NCBI RefSeq assembly: GCF_000020125.1
Contig: NC_010681.1
Location: 2,728,001 to 2,792,000 of the forward strand
Length of the DNA: 64,000 bases
Direction: 5' to 3'
Source: Paraburkholderia phytofirmans PsJN
GTDB lineage: Bacteria; Pseudomonadota; Gammaproteobacteria; Burkholderiales; Burkholderiaceae
Made by a program: the position numbers and the translations under genes. Below the pieces are notes generated by a model. That model had not been told where the DNA came from. It worked only from the letters and a program-made list of their open reading frames with translations, and did no database searches. Below are positions 38,177-49,404 of this stretch, piece by piece (position 1 is the stretch's first letter; each line of letters begins with the position of its first letter).

Positions 38177-38929
38177 TTACGCTTCCGAGTTGACCTCGAC
38201 GAACTCGTCGCCGTCGCCACCACGTGCAGCTTGCACCACTTCGTTGACCGCGTTCGCACGGCCTTCGACGATCGCGTCAGCCACGCCAGCCGTGTACAGA
38301 GCGACAGCCTTCGAGGCGTCGTCGTTACCCGGGATCACGTAGTCGATGCCTTCCGGCGAGTGGTTCGTGTCGACCACGGCGATAACCGGGATGCCGAGCT
38401 TGTTCGCTTCGGTCACGGCAATCTTGTGGTAGCCGACGTCGACCACGAAAATCGCGTCCGGAATGCCGCCCATGTCTTTCACGCCGCCGATCGACTTGAC
38501 CAGCTTGGCCATTTCGCGTTCGAACAGGAGCGCTTCCTTCTTGCTCATGCGTTCGGTTTCGCCTGCCTCCAGCGCTGCCTCCATGTCCTTCAGGCGCTTG
38601 ATCGAGACCTTCAGCGTCTTGAAGTTGGTCAGCATGCCGCCGAGCCAGCGCGCGTTGACGAACGGCATGCCGGCGCGTTGTGCTTCTTCAGCGATCGTGT
38701 CGCGCGATTGACGCTTCGTGCCGACGAACAGGATCGTGCCGCGATTGGCTGCCAGTTGACGCGCGTACTTCAGCGCGTCGTTGTACATCGGCAGCGTCTT
38801 TTCGAGGTTGATAATGTGAATCTTGTTGCGATGACCGAAAATGAAGGGGGCCATCTTCGGGTTCCAGAAGCGGGTTTGGTGACCGAAGTGGACACCGGCT
38901 TCCAGCATTTGACGCATGGTAACTGCCAT
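38177..38929 (-). CDS. rpsB: 30S ribosomal protein S2
   Basis: S2 joins late in 30S assembly and binds S1. The 250-residue product begins [20 protein letters not shown] and contains [37 protein letters not shown] and [20 protein letters not shown], all diagnostic. The acidic tail ([17 protein letters not shown]) is longer than in E. coli. It is the first gene of the long leftward operon, with a strong promoter and a leader of about 245 bases. Confidence 0.98.
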   Translation of the reverse strand: MAVTMRQMLEAGVHFGHQTRFWNPKMAPFIFGHRNKIHIINLEKTLPMYNDALKYARQLAANRGTILFVGTKRQSRDTIAEEAQRAGMPFVNARWLGGMLTNFKTLKVSIKRLKDMEAALEAGETERMSKKEALLFEREMAKLVKSIGGVKDMGGIPDAIFVVDVGYHKIAVTEANKLGIPVIAVVDTNHSPEGIDYVIPGNDDASKAVALYTAGVADAIVEGRANAVNEVVQAARGGDGDEFVEVNSEA

Positions 38930-39174
38930 GAAAATCTCCGCGAGGGTTGGGTCTTAAGCCGGCTGCCGTATCGGCCGCGCTGCCATCTCTCTGGCTGAAC
39001 GCGACGGACACCCTGGGTGCGCCGGCTTGCGAGTCTGCTGCTTTGTGTTGCCTTTTTATGCTTCCGCTTCGCTTCTGCATTACCTCATAGCGCAGGCAAC
39101 CGGCGCCATGAGAAGCCATTTCTGCCGCTTTTTTGCCCGCATGGACAAATAATGCAAGACAGAGATCGACTTAG
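38930..39174 (-). promoter_or_regulatory. Long 5' leader of rpsB
   Basis: Given the predicted promoter, the transcript carries about 245 untranslated bases before the rpsB ATG. In gammaproteobacteria S2 represses its own operon through the rpsB leader; the length here fits a similar control, but I could not match a specific leader structure. No leader ORF with a ribosome site was seen. Confidence 0.4.
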
Positions 39175-39180
39175 CCAAAG

Positions 39181-39210
39181 ATTATAGCACGCGACTATGG
39201 CACGACTCAA
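39181..39210 (-). promoter_or_regulatory. Predicted sigma-70 promoter of rpsB operon
   Basis: Minus-strand -10 TATAAT (39181-39186) and -35 TTGAGT (39205-39210, four of six matches) separated by 18 bases, with expected start near 39174. The spot lies in the divergent gap to map. Confidence 0.7.
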
Positions 39211-39392
39211 CCTGCCCGGTAGCCCTGAGGTAGTCCTGTTTATGGCCGGCGGGTTGCACCCTTGAGAACACCGGCCGCCTTGAACAAGCCCGCACGGGAC
39301 TCAGCGAAAGCCGCCAGCCCGGTCGCAAAAGCCTGCGGCGGCGGGAATATGGTGCGATAATCCTGCAATAAATCGCATTTCAGGCCCGACTC

Positions 39393-40202
39393 ATGGCTAT
39401 TACGCTCAAAAACGAACACGATATCGCGCAGATGCGCGTCGCCTGCAAACTGGCAAGCGAAGTGCTCGACTACATCACTCCGTTCGTCACCGCCGGCATC
39501 ACGACCGGCGAACTCGACCGTTTGTGTCACGAATACATGTTGAAGGAACAGGGCACGGTTCCGGCGCCGCTGAACTATCAGCCGCCCGGTTATCCGCCGT
39601 ACCCGAAGGCCACCTGCATTTCCGTCAACGACGTGATCTGCCACGGCATTCCCGGCGACAAGACGCTGAAGAACGGCGACGCGCTCAATATCGACGTCAC
39701 CGTCATCAAGGAAGGCTATTTCGGCGACACCAGCCGCATGTTCATTGTCGGCGAAGGCTCGATCATGGCGAAGCGGCTCGTGCAGACCACCTTCGAATGC
39801 ATGTGGCTCGGCATCGACCAGGTGCGCCCGGGCGCGCATCTCGGCGACATCGGCTATGCGATCCAGAAACACGCGGAAGGCCAGGGCTACAGCGTGGTGC
39901 GCGAATACTGCGGTCACGGCATCGGCACGGTATTCCACGAAGACCCGCAAATCCTGCACTACGGCCGTCCCGGCACCGGGCTCGAACTGCAAACCGGCAT
40001 GATCTTCACGATCGAGCCGATGATCAACGCCGGCCGCCGCGATATTCGCACCATGCCGGATCAGTGGACCGTCAAGACCAAGGACCGCAGCCTGTCGGCG
40101 CAGTGGGAACATACCGTCCTCGTCACCGAAACCGGCTACGACGTGCTGACCGTGTCCGCCGGCACGCCCGCGCGCCCGCCGGTCGTTGCGGCTACAGCCT
40201 GA
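39393..40202 (+). CDS. map: Methionine aminopeptidase, type I
   Basis: Map removes initiator Met after deformylation. The 269-residue M24 enzyme carries the metal ligands in ALNIDVTVIKEGYFGDTSRM (two Asp), GHGIGTVFHEDPQI (His), TIEPM (Glu) and WEHTVLV (Glu), plus the substrate His in ICHGIPGD. The C-terminal tail after VTETGYDVLTVSAG is short and Pro/Ala-rich. It is divergent from rpsB, the arrangement seen in many bacteria, and is followed 30 bases later by glnD. Confidence 0.98.
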   Translation: MAITLKNEHDIAQMRVACKLASEVLDYITPFVTAGITTGELDRLCHEYMLKEQGTVPAPLNYQPPGYPPYPKATCISVNDVICHGIPGDKTLKNGDALNIDVTVIKEGYFGDTSRMFIVGEGSIMAKRLVQTTFECMWLGIDQVRPGAHLGDIGYAIQKHAEGQGYSVVREYCGHGIGTVFHEDPQILHYGRPGTGLELQTGMIFTIEPMINAGRRDIRTMPDQWTVKTKDRSLSAQWEHTVLVTETGYDVLTVSAGTPARPPVVAATA

Positions 40203-40232
40203 CCGACTTCCCACCTCTGCGCCTCCCTGCCA

Positions 40233-42812
40233 ATGAGTAGTGTTCCAGCCGTCGCCCAATCCCCTGCCACGTCGCTCAAGGCGGAGTACAAAGTGGCCAA
40301 AGCCCAACTGCTGGAACGCTTCAGGACGGCCACCAACGTCGACGCGTTGATGGCCTCGCTGGCGCGCGCCACGGACGACTCCCTGCGCGCGGCCTGGAAC
40401 ACCTGCGAACTGCCGGCCGAGCTGGCGCTAGTAGCCGTGGGCGGTTACGGGCGCGGCGAACTGGCGCCGCATTCCGACATCGACATTCTGGTTCTGCTGC
40501 CCGACGCGCCGATCGAGCATCTCGAAGCGCGCATCGAACGCTTTATCAGCCTCGCCTGGGATTTGGGGCTGGAGCTCGGCAGCAGCGTGCGCAGCGTGTC
40601 GCAATGTCTCGAAGAAGCCGCCAACGACGTCACGGTGCGCACCTCGCTGCTCGAGGCACGGCGCATTACCGGTAGCGCCGAGCTGTTCGACGACTTCGCG
40701 AAGCGTTACCGCGAGGCGCTCGACCCGAAAGCCTTCTTCCAGGCCAAAGTGCTGGAAATGCGCCAGCGCCACGCGAAGTTTCAGGACACGCCCTACTCGC
40801 TTGAACCCAACATCAAGGAAAGCCCAGGTGGCCTGCGCGATCTGCAACTGATCCTGTGGATCACCCAGGCGGCCGGTTTCGGCAGTAGCTGGCGTGAACT
40901 CGAAGCACGCGGCCTGATCACCGAGCGCGAGGCGCGCGAACTGCGCCGCAACGAGAGTTTCCTGAAGGCATTGCGCGCCCGGCTGCATGTAATTGCCGGG
41001 CGTCGTCAGGACATCATGGTGTTCGACCTGCAAACGGCGGTGGCCGAGAGCTTCGGCTACAAGCCGACCGCGACCAAGCGCGCGAGCGAACAGCTCATGC
41101 GTCGCTATTACTGGTCCGCCAAGGCGGTCACGCAGCTCGCCACGATCCTGATCCAGAACATCGAAGCGCAGCTCTTCCCCAGCACGAGCGGCATTACGCG
41201 TGTGCTGTCGGACCGCTTCGTCGAAAAACAGGGCATGCTGGAAATCGCCAGCGACGACGTGTTCCAGCGCGAACCGAACGCGATTCTCGAGGCCTTCCTG
41301 CTGTACGAGCAGACGCCCGGCGTGAAGGGCCTGTCGGCGCGCACGCTGCGCGCGATCTACAACGCCCGTGACGTGATGGACCAGCACTGGCGGCGCGATC
41401 CGGAAAACGGGCGCCTCTTCATGGCCATCCTGAAACAGCCGGCGGGCATCACGCACGCGCTGCGTCTGATGAACCAGACCAGCGTGCTGGGGCGTTATCT
41501 GCTGAACTTCCGGCGCATTGTCGGACAGATGCAGCACGACCTGTATCACGTCTACACCGTCGACCAGCACATTCTGATGGTGCTGCGCAATCTGCGGCGC
41601 TTCGCGGTGGCCGAACACGCGCACGAATATCCGTTCTGCAGCCAGTTGATCGCCAACTTCGACCGGCCGTGGGTGCTGTACGTCGCAGCGCTGTTTCATG
41701 ACATCGCCAAAGGCCGCGGCGGCGACCATTCCACGCTCGGCATGGCCGACGCGCGGCGCTTCTGCCGCAATCACGGCATCGAGGGCGAGGACGGCGAACT
41801 GGTGGTGTGGCTGGTTCAGCAGCATCTGACCATGAGCCAGGTCGCGCAAAAGCAGGATACGAGCGACCCGGAAGTCATCAAGCGGTTCGCCGAACTGGTC
41901 GGCACCGAGCGGCGCCTCACGGCACTTTATCTGCTGACCGTGGCCGACATTCGCGGCACCAGCCCGAAAGTCTGGAACACGTGGAAAGGCAAGCTGCTGG
42001 AAGACCTGTACCGCGCCACGCTCGCCGTGCTCGGCGGCGCGCGGCCGGATGCGCATTCGGAGCTGAAGTCGCGTCAGGAAGAAGCGCTCGCGCTGCTGCG
42101 CCTCGAAACCGTGCCGGAAGGCGCGCAAAAGGCGCTGTGGGATAAGCTCGACATCGGCTACTTCCTGCGTCACGACGCGGCGGATATCGCATGGCAAACA
42201 CGTGTGCTCTACCGCCATGTGGAAACGCCGACGCCGATCGTGCGGGCCCGTCCGTCGCCGATCGGCGAGGCGCTTCAGGTGCTGGTGTACGTCAAGGACC
42301 AGCCCGATCTGTTCGCCGGGATTTGCGCGTATTTCGACCGCAACGGCCTGTCGGTGCTCGATGCGCGGGTCAGCACGACCCGTCACGGGTACGCGCTCGA
42401 TAATTTCCTCGTCGCGCATACCGAAGAAGACGTGCATTATCGCGATATCGCCAATCTGGTCGAACAGGAACTGACCGCCCGCCTCACCGGTGACGGCACC
42501 CTGCTTCCGGGACCGTCGAAAGGCCGTTTGTCGCGGCTGTCGCGGACCTTCCCTGTGACCCCGCGCGTTGATCTTCGGGCCGACGAGCGCGGCCAATATT
42601 ACATCCTGTCCGTGTCGGCGAACGACCGGCCAGGCCTTCTTTATTCGATCGCGCGCGTGCTGGCCGAGCATCGGGTCGGCGTCGCTTCGGCGCGGATCAA
42701 TACGCTCGGCGAACGCGTCGAAGACGTGTTCCTGCTGGATGGACACGGTCTGTCGGACAACCGCCTGCAAATTCAGGTCGAGACCGAACTGCTGCGCGCG
42801 ATCGCAGTGTGA
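40233..42812 (+). CDS. glnD: PII uridylyltransferase/uridylyl-removing enzyme
   Basis: GlnD senses glutamine and adds or removes UMP on PII proteins to control nitrogen metabolism. The 859-residue protein has the nucleotidyltransferase motif [15 protein letters not shown] at 70-84, an HD hydrolase domain with [14 protein letters not shown] from 487, and two C-terminal ACT domains ([19 protein letters not shown] and [19 protein letters not shown]) that bind glutamine. The length is close to the E. coli protein. It follows map and precedes the pseudouridine synthase gene by six bases, so all three may share a transcript. Confidence 0.98.
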   Translation: MSSVPAVAQSPATSLKAEYKVAKAQLLERFRTATNVDALMASLARATDDSLRAAWNTCELPAELALVAVGGYGRGELAPHSDIDILVLLPDAPIEHLEARIERFISLAWDLGLELGSSVRSVSQCLEEAANDVTVRTSLLEARRITGSAELFDDFAKRYREALDPKAFFQAKVLEMRQRHAKFQDTPYSLEPNIKESPGGLRDLQLILWITQAAGFGSSWRELEARGLITEREARELRRNESFLKALRARLHVIAGRRQDIMVFDLQTAVAESFGYKPTATKRASEQLMRRYYWSAKAVTQLATILIQNIEAQLFPSTSGITRVLSDRFVEKQGMLEIASDDVFQREPNAILEAFLLYEQTPGVKGLSARTLRAIYNARDVMDQHWRRDPENGRLFMAILKQPAGITHALRLMNQTSVLGRYLLNFRRIVGQMQHDLYHVYTVDQHILMVLRNLRRFAVAEHAHEYPFCSQLIANFDRPWVLYVAALFHDIAKGRGGDHSTLGMADARRFCRNHGIEGEDGELVVWLVQQHLTMSQVAQKQDTSDPEVIKRFAELVGTERRLTALYLLTVADIRGTSPKVWNTWKGKLLEDLYRATLAVLGGARPDAHSELKSRQEEALALLRLETVPEGAQKALWDKLDIGYFLRHDAADIAWQTRVLYRHVETPTPIVRARPSPIGEALQVLVYVKDQPDLFAGICAYFDRNGLSVLDARVSTTRHGYALDNFLVAHTEEDVHYRDIANLVEQELTARLTGDGTLLPGPSKGRLSRLSRTFPVTPRVDLRADERGQYYILSVSANDRPGLLYSIARVLAEHRVGVASARINTLGERVEDVFLLDGHGLSDNRLQIQVETELLRAIAV

Positions 42813-42818
42813 GATTTC

Positions 42819-45083
42819 ATGCGAGTCAAATTAACAGCCAAGCACCCGCGGCCGGCTTCGTCCGAACGCGCCCCTGTCCGTACCGGTAGCACGTCGGCAC
42901 GTAAGTCGACGCGTCCGGCAGGACCCAGGCCGGCGACGCCGGCTCCTGGCGGGGCGCGGGGTGAACGCGCCGGCGCGGCCGGCGGCGGTAAGCGGCCGGC
43001 GGGTGCTGGCAAGCCAGCCGGTGCCGGTGCGCGTCCCGCAAGGGCTGAAGGGTCGTTTTCGCGCGAGCGGAACGCTGGTGGCGCACCGCGCGCGGCGTCG
43101 GATCGACCGCCGCGTCGCGAGGGCGCGGGTGGTGCGCCGCGTCGGTTCGAAGGCGGCGGCGAGCGTGCTCCGCGTCGGGATGATGGTGAGCGTACGGCGC
43201 GCCGGTTTGAAGGCGGCGCGGATCGTAGCGAACGCGCGCCGCGTAGAGCCGAGGGAGAACGGGCGCCGCGCAAGTTTGAAGGAAGCGGCGACCGTGCCCC
43301 GCGTCGGGACAATGCGGAACGCGCGCCGCGCCGGTATGAAGGCAGCACGGATCGCAACGAACGTGCGCCCCGCAGGGCCGATGGGGAGCGCAGCCAAGCC
43401 GCTCCGCGTCGGTTTGAAGGTGGTGGTGACCGTACCGATCGCGCGCCACGTCGCTTCGAAGGCGCAGGCGATCGTGGTGAACGGGCGCCGCGCCGGTTCG
43501 AGGGCGGTGTTGACCGCGCCGATCGCGCACCGCGCAGGTTTGAAGGCGCAGGCGATCGTTCCGAACGTGCACCGCGTCGCTTTGAAGGCAGTTCCGATCG
43601 CGGCGAGCGCGCCCCGCGCCGTTTCGAAGGCACGGCCGACCGCAATGATCGCGCGCCGCGTCGTGAAACCGGTGACCGGGCAGAACGCGCACCCCGCCGC
43701 TTCGAAGGCAGCACGGATCGCAGCGAACGCGCGCCGCGCAGCTTCAACGATCGCGCCCCGCGCCGCGACGACGGCGAACGCCGTCCGTTCAGTGGAGCGC
43801 GTCCGGGCGCAGGCCGTCCGTCGGAAGGCGCTCCGCGTGGCGAGCGGCCGGAACGCCGTGAACGCGACACATCCGACCGTCCGCGTTTCAGCAGCGACCG
43901 TGGCACGCCGCAAGACCGCCGCGGCGGCGAACGCGCGCCGCGTAGCGATAGCGCGCCGCGCCGTTTCGAAGGCGAACGCGGTTCATCCGAACGCGGCGAA
44001 CGCATCTTCGCCAAGCCCGTCAAAACCGGCTTCGGCGGCCGCGCGGACCGCCCGGCACGCGCTCCGCGCGACGAGCGTGGCGAACGCGCCCCGGCCAAAC
44101 GCGAATTTGGCGACCGTCCGGCGCGCAGCGCTGAGCGCAATGAACGTACCGAGCGTGGCGAGCGCCCGGCCCGCAGCTTCGACAAGACGCTGCCGGCCGC
44201 CGGCCGCCGCTTCGGCGACGACCGTCCCGCGCGCGCCGACAAGCCGCGTGGCGCGGCCCGAGCCGAGCGCGACAGCGAAATCGACGCCGCTCCGCGCAGC
44301 CCTCGTCGCGACTACGAAGACGCGCCGGGCATGCTGCGCCTGTCCAAGCTGATGTCCGAACTCGGCATGTGCTCACGCCGCGAAGCCGACGAGTGGATCG
44401 AAAAAGGCTGGGTGATGGTGGACGGCGAGCGCATCGACACGCTCGGCACCAAGGTCCGTCCGGACCAGCGCATCGAAATCGACCCCGCCGCCGAGGCCGC
44501 GCAGATGAGCCAGGTGACGGTGCTGATTCACAAGCCGGTGGGTCTGGTCTCAGGTCAGGCAGAAGACGGTTATCAACCGGCCATCACGCTGGTCACGCCG
44601 GAGAATCGCTGGGAAGGCGATCACGCGGACATCCGCTTTTCCGTCGCGCATTTGCGGCAGCTTGCGCCGGCCGGCCGCCTGGACATCGATTCCACGGGCC
44701 TGCTGGTGCTGACGCAAGACGGCCGGATCGCCAAGCAACTGATCGGCGGCCATTCCGAGATCGACAAGGAGTATCTGGTGCGCGTGGCATTCGGCGAGCA
44801 CACCACCGACGTCGAAAGCCACTTCCCGCCAGAAAGCCTCGAACTGCTATGCCACGGCCTGTCGCTCGACGACGTGCCGCTGAAGCCCGCGCAAGTGAAC
44901 TGGCAGAACGGCGAGCAGTTGCGTTTCGTGCTGCGCGAGGGCAAGAAGCGCCAGATTCGCCGCATGTGCGAGCTGGTCGGCCTCGAAGTGATCGGCCTGA
45001 AGCGCGTGCGCATGGGCCGAGTCATGCTGGGCGCATTGCCGCCGGGCCAATGGCGTTATCTGTCGCCGGACGAGTCGTTCTGA
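42819..45083 (+). CDS. rluB: RluB-type 23S rRNA pseudouridine synthase with long repeat extension
   Basis: Residues 505-754 form a complete RsuA/RluB-family enzyme: S4 RNA-binding domain (LRLSKLMSELGMCSRREAD), catalytic Asp622 in GRLDIDSTGLLVL, and the KKRQIRRMCELVGLEVIGLK motif. RluB makes pseudouridine 2605 in 23S rRNA; RluE/F-like specificity cannot be excluded. Residues 1-504 are a disordered, extremely Arg/Gly/Glu/Asp/Ala/Pro-rich extension with nine exact APRRFEG copies and several near-copies, six in strict 14-residue register. Extensions of this type occur in burkholderial homologues, but E. coli RluB has none at the N-terminus. A strong terminator follows the stop. Confidence 0.93.
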   Translation: MRVKLTAKHPRPASSERAPVRTGSTSARKSTRPAGPRPATPAPGGARGERAGAAGGGKRPAGAGKPAGAGARPARAEGSFSRERNAGGAPRAASDRPPRREGAGGAPRRFEGGGERAPRRDDGERTARRFEGGADRSERAPRRAEGERAPRKFEGSGDRAPRRDNAERAPRRYEGSTDRNERAPRRADGERSQAAPRRFEGGGDRTDRAPRRFEGAGDRGERAPRRFEGGVDRADRAPRRFEGAGDRSERAPRRFEGSSDRGERAPRRFEGTADRNDRAPRRETGDRAERAPRRFEGSTDRSERAPRSFNDRAPRRDDGERRPFSGARPGAGRPSEGAPRGERPERRERDTSDRPRFSSDRGTPQDRRGGERAPRSDSAPRRFEGERGSSERGERIFAKPVKTGFGGRADRPARAPRDERGERAPAKREFGDRPARSAERNERTERGERPARSFDKTLPAAGRRFGDDRPARADKPRGAARAERDSEIDAAPRSPRRDYEDAPGMLRLSKLMSELGMCSRREADEWIEKGWVMVDGERIDTLGTKVRPDQRIEIDPAAEAAQMSQVTVLIHKPVGLVSGQAEDGYQPAITLVTPENRWEGDHADIRFSVAHLRQLAPAGRLDIDSTGLLVLTQDGRIAKQLIGGHSEIDKEYLVRVAFGEHTTDVESHFPPESLELLCHGLSLDDVPLKPAQVNWQNGEQLRFVLREGKKRQIRRMCELVGLEVIGLKRVRMGRVMLGALPPGQWRYLSPDESF
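43401..43652 (+). repeat. 42-bp tandem repeat inside rluB
   Basis: Six units in exact 42-base register (43401, 43443, 43485, 43527, 43569, 43611) each encode APRRFEG followed by a variable D-R-x-(D/E)-R linker. Units use different synonymous codons, so the peptide appears conserved more than the DNA. Looser copies flank it from about 43120 to 43970. Confidence 0.85.
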
Positions 45084-45116
45084 ACCCGCTGCTTCGGGCC
45101 GACCGACGCTTCCAAC

Positions 45117-45148
45117 AAAAAAACCCACGCAATCGCGTGGGTTTTTTT
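45117..45148 (+). terminator. Terminator of rluB (bidirectional-capable)
   Basis: Perfect 14-bp inverted repeat (CCCACGC/GCGTGGG core flanked by seven A and seven T) with a 4-base loop, 33 bases past the rluB stop. It also lies past the stop of the convergent def gene and may serve both directions. Confidence 0.92.
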
Positions 45149-45211
45149 ATCCCTGCGCTGCGCCAAGCCGAAAATCCCAGCGCCGCAGTGCCCGAAGCAG
45201 CACAAGCCGCC

Positions 45212-47868
<2,657 letters not shown>

Positions 47869-47948
47869 TTACATCGGCCGAATGGCCAGTTTAGGCGCGT
47901 TGTCCGCCCGGTCCAAAGCAGAGCATGAAGCCGCGGCATGGAACGACA

Positions 47949-47971
47949 ACGGCCGCACATCGTGCGGCCGT
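47949..47971 (-). terminator. Hairpin between zipA-like gene and ligA
   Basis: Perfect 10-bp stem ACGGCCGCAC / GTGCGGCCGT with a 3-base loop, 28 bases past the zipA-like stop. The following minus-strand T content is weak, so it may only attenuate ligA transcription or stabilise the upstream mRNA end. Confidence 0.5.
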
Positions 47972-47998
47972 CGGAGATAATACTAAAACGTAGAAACT

Positions 47999-49288
47999 TT
48001 ACTGGCTGAACAAGCGCCGCGTGGCCGGCGAGCCTGCCGGAATGCCCGCCTGTTCGAGCTTCGCGTAGAGCGTCATCAACTGCTTTTCGATGGCGAGCAG
48101 CGCGGTTTCCGGCAACGGACGGCGGCCGTCGTCGACCACTCGCCCACCGATGCGCTCGGCCAACGATTTCGCGTAGTCGCACATCAGACGGAACGGCAGA
48201 ATGTCTTCATCGGCCACCGGCACGTCGAGCACCAGCGTGATCATCTGACCGCCCTTGTAGGTGAGGTCGTCGCGCAAAAAGTTGGTGTCGCCGAATTGCA
48301 GCATGAACACCGGGCTTTGCTTCGAGTCGAGCTTGACGAAACGCGTGCCGTCGCGCGAGAGCAGCAAGCCGTCTTGCGACGCGACCGCCTGCACGTAGTT
48401 GGCCGACCACGGCGCGCCGTCGGAGAGCACGTTGATCGACAACTGCGCGTCGCACTGCGCGGCAAAGCCGTCGAGCTCGCGCGCCATCGCCACCGTTTCG
48501 AGCATGTCCGGGAATTCCGGCGATGCATCCAGCGCGTCGGCGAACTGCTGCACGCCGGTCACGAATTCGGAAAACTCCAGTTCGTTGAGGGCACCGCTGC
48601 GATTGGCCAGTTGCGCGGCCGCGCGCAGTTCTTCGTAGCGCGCGCCGTTTTGCAGCAGCTCCCACGCGCCGCCTTCGAGCTTGCCCTCGATATGCACCGG
48701 CTTGCTGCCCGCGCGGCGCAGACGCTGCGCGAGCGGAATCACCTTGTCGCCCGCGACCGGACCGTTCAAACGGATCGGCACGATGCAGTCGATGCGGCGA
48801 TCGACGATAGCCGGCGGCGCCGATGAGATCGTCGTGGCAGCGGGCAGAATCGGTTCGACGGGTTCGACGGGTTCGCCGGACTGGCGGGCCTGCGCGGTTT
48901 CGGCGCTCGCCTCGCGTTCGGCTTCGGCCACGCCCTCGGCTTCCGGATAACCGTTCGGCGTGGTCGTCTCGGCCTGAATATCGGCCGCCGTGTCGAGCGG
49001 CGCCGTGCCGGCCGCCTGGCCACCGAACGTTGGTTCGACGCGCGCCGCCGCGGGTTGCTCCGCGGTTTCGGCGCCCACCACCGGCTCACGGCGCGTGGTC
49101 GGCCGGGCCGGTTCGATGAACGGACTCTGTTCCTCCTGATCGTCCCGCGCGAGATTTTCGGCGGCGTCGGCCGGCATCGGCCGCGGCATCTTGCGGCGCA
49201 CCTTCGCGCTCTGCCACGCGTTGTACACGACCACGCCCCCGACCACCACGGCACCCGCGCCGATCAAACCGAGTGTCAACTCGTCCAT
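47999..49288 (-). CDS. zipA: ZipA-like cell division protein
   Basis: ZipA anchors FtsZ to the inner membrane. The 429-residue product has one N-terminal membrane helix (LTLGLIGAGAVVVGGVVVYN), a basic patch (KVRRKMPRP), a long Pro/Glu/Ala-rich disordered linker (about 45-165), and a C-terminal domain resembling the ZipA FtsZ-binding fold (LSDGAPWSANYVQAVASQDG, TLVLDVPVADEDILPF, ERIGGRVVDDGRRPL). The family assignment rests on this domain layout and on its position between smc and ligA. ATG 49288 is chosen because the membrane helix follows at once. Confidence 0.85.
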   Translation of the reverse strand: MDELTLGLIGAGAVVVGGVVVYNAWQSAKVRRKMPRPMPADAAENLARDDQEEQSPFIEPARPTTRREPVVGAETAEQPAAARVEPTFGGQAAGTAPLDTAADIQAETTTPNGYPEAEGVAEAEREASAETAQARQSGEPVEPVEPILPAATTISSAPPAIVDRRIDCIVPIRLNGPVAGDKVIPLAQRLRRAGSKPVHIEGKLEGGAWELLQNGARYEELRAAAQLANRSGALNELEFSEFVTGVQQFADALDASPEFPDMLETVAMARELDGFAAQCDAQLSINVLSDGAPWSANYVQAVASQDGLLLSRDGTRFVKLDSKQSPVFMLQFGDTNFLRDDLTYKGGQMITLVLDVPVADEDILPFRLMCDYAKSLAERIGGRVVDDGRRPLPETALLAIEKQLMTLYAKLEQAGIPAGSPATRRLFSQ

Positions 49289-49404
49289 GCATGCTCCATC
49301 AGCAATTCTTTTATCTGCGCGGCTCTGCGCCCGCTCCACGTGTCGCGCGACCACCGGCCGCTGCGCTGAACGCGGACACCCGCGAGGCTCAATTCAAATC
49401 AAAC

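Noticed and set aside
40428..42770. 780-codon minus-strand frame opposite glnD
   Set aside because: Antisense shadow of glnD; no motifs.
42961..44352. 463-codon alternative plus-strand frame inside rluB repeats
   Set aside because: Repeats with a period divisible by three keep other frames open; the used frame continues into the conserved enzyme.
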